Positions 62,609-64,000 of a stretch of 64,000 bases of DNA are shown here, in pieces (within the stretch, counting starts at the first letter, position 1; each line of letters opens with the position of its first letter). Source of the stretch: Burkholderiales bacterium (GTDB taxonomy: Bacteria > Pseudomonadota > Gammaproteobacteria > Burkholderiales > Burkholderiaceae_C). The stretch lies in NCBI GenBank assembly GCA_016000265.1, contig JAECRL010000009.1, forward strand, positions 102,172 to 166,171, in the 5' to 3' direction. Under the pieces are notes generated by a model. The model made no database searches and was not told the DNA's origin. It saw only the letters and a list, made by a program, of their open reading frames with translations. Position numbers and translations under genes: made by a program.

Positions 62609-63274
62609 GTGAAGAAATACATCCTGACCGGCCTGCTCGTCTGGCTGCCCCTGGCCATCACGATCTGGGTGCTGATGAACGTCGTCGGCGCACTCGACGG
62701 CGTGTTCGCCTGGCTGGTCGTGGCCGCCCAGACCGTGCTGCCCGAGAGCCTGCGCCCCTTTTTGCAGCAGCTGCGCGAGATCCCCGGCCTGAGCGTGATC
62801 ATCGTCGTGGCCGCCCTGCTGCTGACCGGCATGGCCGTCTCCAACATGGCTGGTCAGTGGCTGGTGACGCAGTCCACCCGCGTCTTCTCCAACATCCCCA
62901 TCGTCAAGAGCATCTACACCTCGGTCAAGCAGGTGTCGGACACGCTGTTTTCCAGCAGCGGCCAGGCCTTCCGCGAGGCGGTGCTGGTGCAGTACCCTCG
63001 ACCGGGCTCCTGGACCATCGCTTTCGTGACGGGCAAGCCCAGCGGCGAGGTGGCCGACAAGCTCCCCGGTGACCTGGTGACGCTGTACGTGCCGACCACG
63101 CCCAACCCGACATCGGGCTTCATGCTGATGGTGCCGCGCACCGACGTGCACGAACTGCAGATGTCCGTCGACGAGGCGCTCAAGTACATCATCTCGATGG
63201 GCGTGGTGGCGCCGCCGACGGGCCCCACCCCCTCTGCGGGCGGCACCCCCTCGACGTCATCGGCCCAATCCTGA
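62609..63274 (+). CDS. DUF502 membrane protein
   Basis: A 221-aa protein from the GTG at 62609 (VKKYILTGLLVWLPLAITIWVLMNVVGALDGVF). Earlier GTGs at 62552 and 62573 are less likely, because the first falls in the -10 region and homologues begin near K-K-Y. Two transmembrane segments (about 5-30 and 60-85) precede a cytoplasmic DUF502 domain: SNIPIVKSIYTSVKQVSDTLFSSSG, YPRPGSWTIAFVTGKPSGE, VPTTPNPTSGFMLMVPRTDVHELQMSVDEALKYIISMG. The tail is P/S/T-rich. DUF502 proteins commonly precede aspS in betaproteobacteria; function unknown. Confidence 0.85.
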   Translation: MKKYILTGLLVWLPLAITIWVLMNVVGALDGVFAWLVVAAQTVLPESLRPFLQQLREIPGLSVIIVVAALLLTGMAVSNMAGQWLVTQSTRVFSNIPIVKSIYTSVKQVSDTLFSSSGQAFREAVLVQYPRPGSWTIAFVTGKPSGEVADKLPGDLVTLYVPTTPNPTSGFMLMVPRTDVHELQMSVDEALKYIISMGVVAPPTGPTPSAGGTPSTSSAQS

Positions 63275-63346
63275 ACGACAATGGCGGGTTCTGAGGCCCA
63301 CGCCTGCGCGGGCCCGCCAAGATTTCCTTTCCCGGAGCTAACAACA

Positions 63347-64000
63347 ATGCGCACCACTTACTGTGGTCTGGTCAGCGAAGCGCTGATGGGCCAGACCGTG
63401 ACGCTGATGGGCTGGGCCCACCGTCGCCGCGACCACGGCGGCGTGATCTTCATCGACCTGCGTGACCGCGAAGGCCTGGTGCAGGTCGTCTTCGACCCCG
63501 ACCGCGCCGACTCATTCAAGGTCGCCGAAGACGTGCGTGGCGAGTTCTGCCTGAAGGTGACCGGCGTCGTGCGCGCCCGTCCTGCCGGCACCGATAACGC
63601 CGCCCTGACCAGCGGCAAGATCGAGGTCCTGGGCCACACCCTGGAGGTGCTCAACGCCTCGGTGACGCCCCCGTTCCAGATCGACGACGAGAACCTGTCG
63701 GAGACGACGCGCCTGACGCACCGCGTCCTGGACCTGCGTCGCCCGTACATGCAAAAGAACCTGATGCTGCGCTACCGCGTGGCGATGGAAGCGCGCAAGT
63801 TCCTGGATGAGCACGGCTTCGTCGACATCGAAACCCCGATGCTGACCAAGTCCACGCCCGAAGGCGCCCGCGACTACCTGGTGCCCAGCCGCGTGCACGA
63901 CGGCCAGTTCTTCGCGCTGCCGCAGTCGCCCCAGCTGTTCAAGCAGCTGTTGATGGTGGCCGGCTTTGACCGCTACTACCAGATCACCAAGTGCTTCCGC
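63347..64000 (+). CDS. aspS: Aspartyl-tRNA synthetase, N-terminal part (partial)
   Basis: Class II aminoacyl-tRNA synthetase, cut by the window end after 218 codons. It starts [23 protein letters not shown] after a GGAG site. The N-terminal OB-fold anticodon-binding domain (1-110: [28 protein letters not shown]) is followed by the class II start, [24 protein letters not shown], the motif [24 protein letters not shown] and the beginning of motif 2 (YYQITKCFR). Many bacteria with GatCAB use a non-discriminating AspRS; that cannot be judged here. Confidence 0.96.
   Translation, partial: MRTTYCGLVSEALMGQTVTLMGWAHRRRDHGGVIFIDLRDREGLVQVVFDPDRADSFKVAEDVRGEFCLKVTGVVRARPAGTDNAALTSGKIEVLGHTLEVLNASVTPPFQIDDENLSETTRLTHRVLDLRRPYMQKNLMLRYRVAMEARKFLDEHGFVDIETPMLTKSTPEGARDYLVPSRVHDGQFFALPQSPQLFKQLLMVAGFDRYYQITKCFR

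Overview
The window is GC-rich chromosomal DNA with dense, short-spaced operons. Its gene order (leuC-leuD-leuB-asd next to a secreted-protein gene; gntR-sdhCDAB-sdhE-gltA divergent from mdh; prpR divergent from prpBC-acnD-prpF; acnB; acnA) is typical of Betaproteobacteria, order Burkholderiales. Together with a PEP-CTERM protein and an EpsL-type exopolysaccharide locus, it suggests a Comamonadaceae or Sphaerotilaceae/Aquabacterium-like organism. That placement is an inference from gene order and protein style, not from a marker gene. I see no rRNA, tRNA, CRISPR, phage or insertion sequence: this is core chromosome, rich in central metabolism.

Layout. 0-5 kb: leucine biosynthesis (leuC, a 41-aa entericidin-like lipoprotein, leuD, leuB), then asd and the first codons of a secreted protein, probably fimV, all on the minus strand. 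5-11 kb: gltA, sdhE, sdhB, sdhA, sdhD, sdhC and a GntR/HutC regulator, also minus. 11.4-15.3 kb: mdh with a strong sigma-70 promoter and a perfect 16-bp palindrome, a chemoreceptor, and a CitE-like CoA-ester lyase. 15.3-18.1 kb: a radical SAM protein with an unusual cysteine spacing and a PEP-CTERM protein. 18.1-26.4 kb: the 2-methylcitrate (propionate) cycle, with PrpR divergent from prpB-prpC-acnD-prpF and a textbook sigma-54 promoter. 26.4-29.8 kb: a small secreted protein of unknown function, then acnB with a repeat-rich leader. 30-34 kb: TetR regulator, YgjP-like metallopeptidase, exonuclease I, long-type KAS III. 34-39 kb: hybrid sensor kinase, pseudouridine synthase, BASS-family transporter. 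39-43 kb: acnA and an AlkC/AlkD-like HEAT-repeat protein. 43-47 kb: secreted lipase, periplasmic rhodanese, YeeE/TsuA thiosulfate transporter, Spx/ArsC-like protein. 47-51.5 kb: DUF779 and aldehyde dehydrogenase genes with a sigma-54 promoter, divergent from an AcoR-like activator. 51.5-53 kb: ubiG and gph. 53-58 kb: exopolysaccharide genes (manC, galE, epsL, undecaprenyl-phosphate sugar transferase). 58-64 kb: ubiJ, ubiB, a sodium:solute symporter, an FmdB zinc-ribbon protein, a DUF502 membrane protein and the first 218 codons of aspS.

How it fits together. Citrate synthase, aconitases A and B, succinate dehydrogenase and malate dehydrogenase lie within about 37 kb, with the methylcitrate cycle between them; that cycle delivers succinate and pyruvate to the same pathway. 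Four aconitase-superfamily large subunits (LeuC, AcnD, AcnB, AcnA) are encoded here. Two enhancer-dependent circuits, PrpR and the AcoR-like activator, each face a -24/-12 promoter that can be read directly. Most genes belong to known families. The points most worth checking are regulatory: palindromes at mdh/gntR, lipase, gltA, tetR and acnB, and the CX4CX2C radical SAM protein. I did not find a clearly new multi-gene system.
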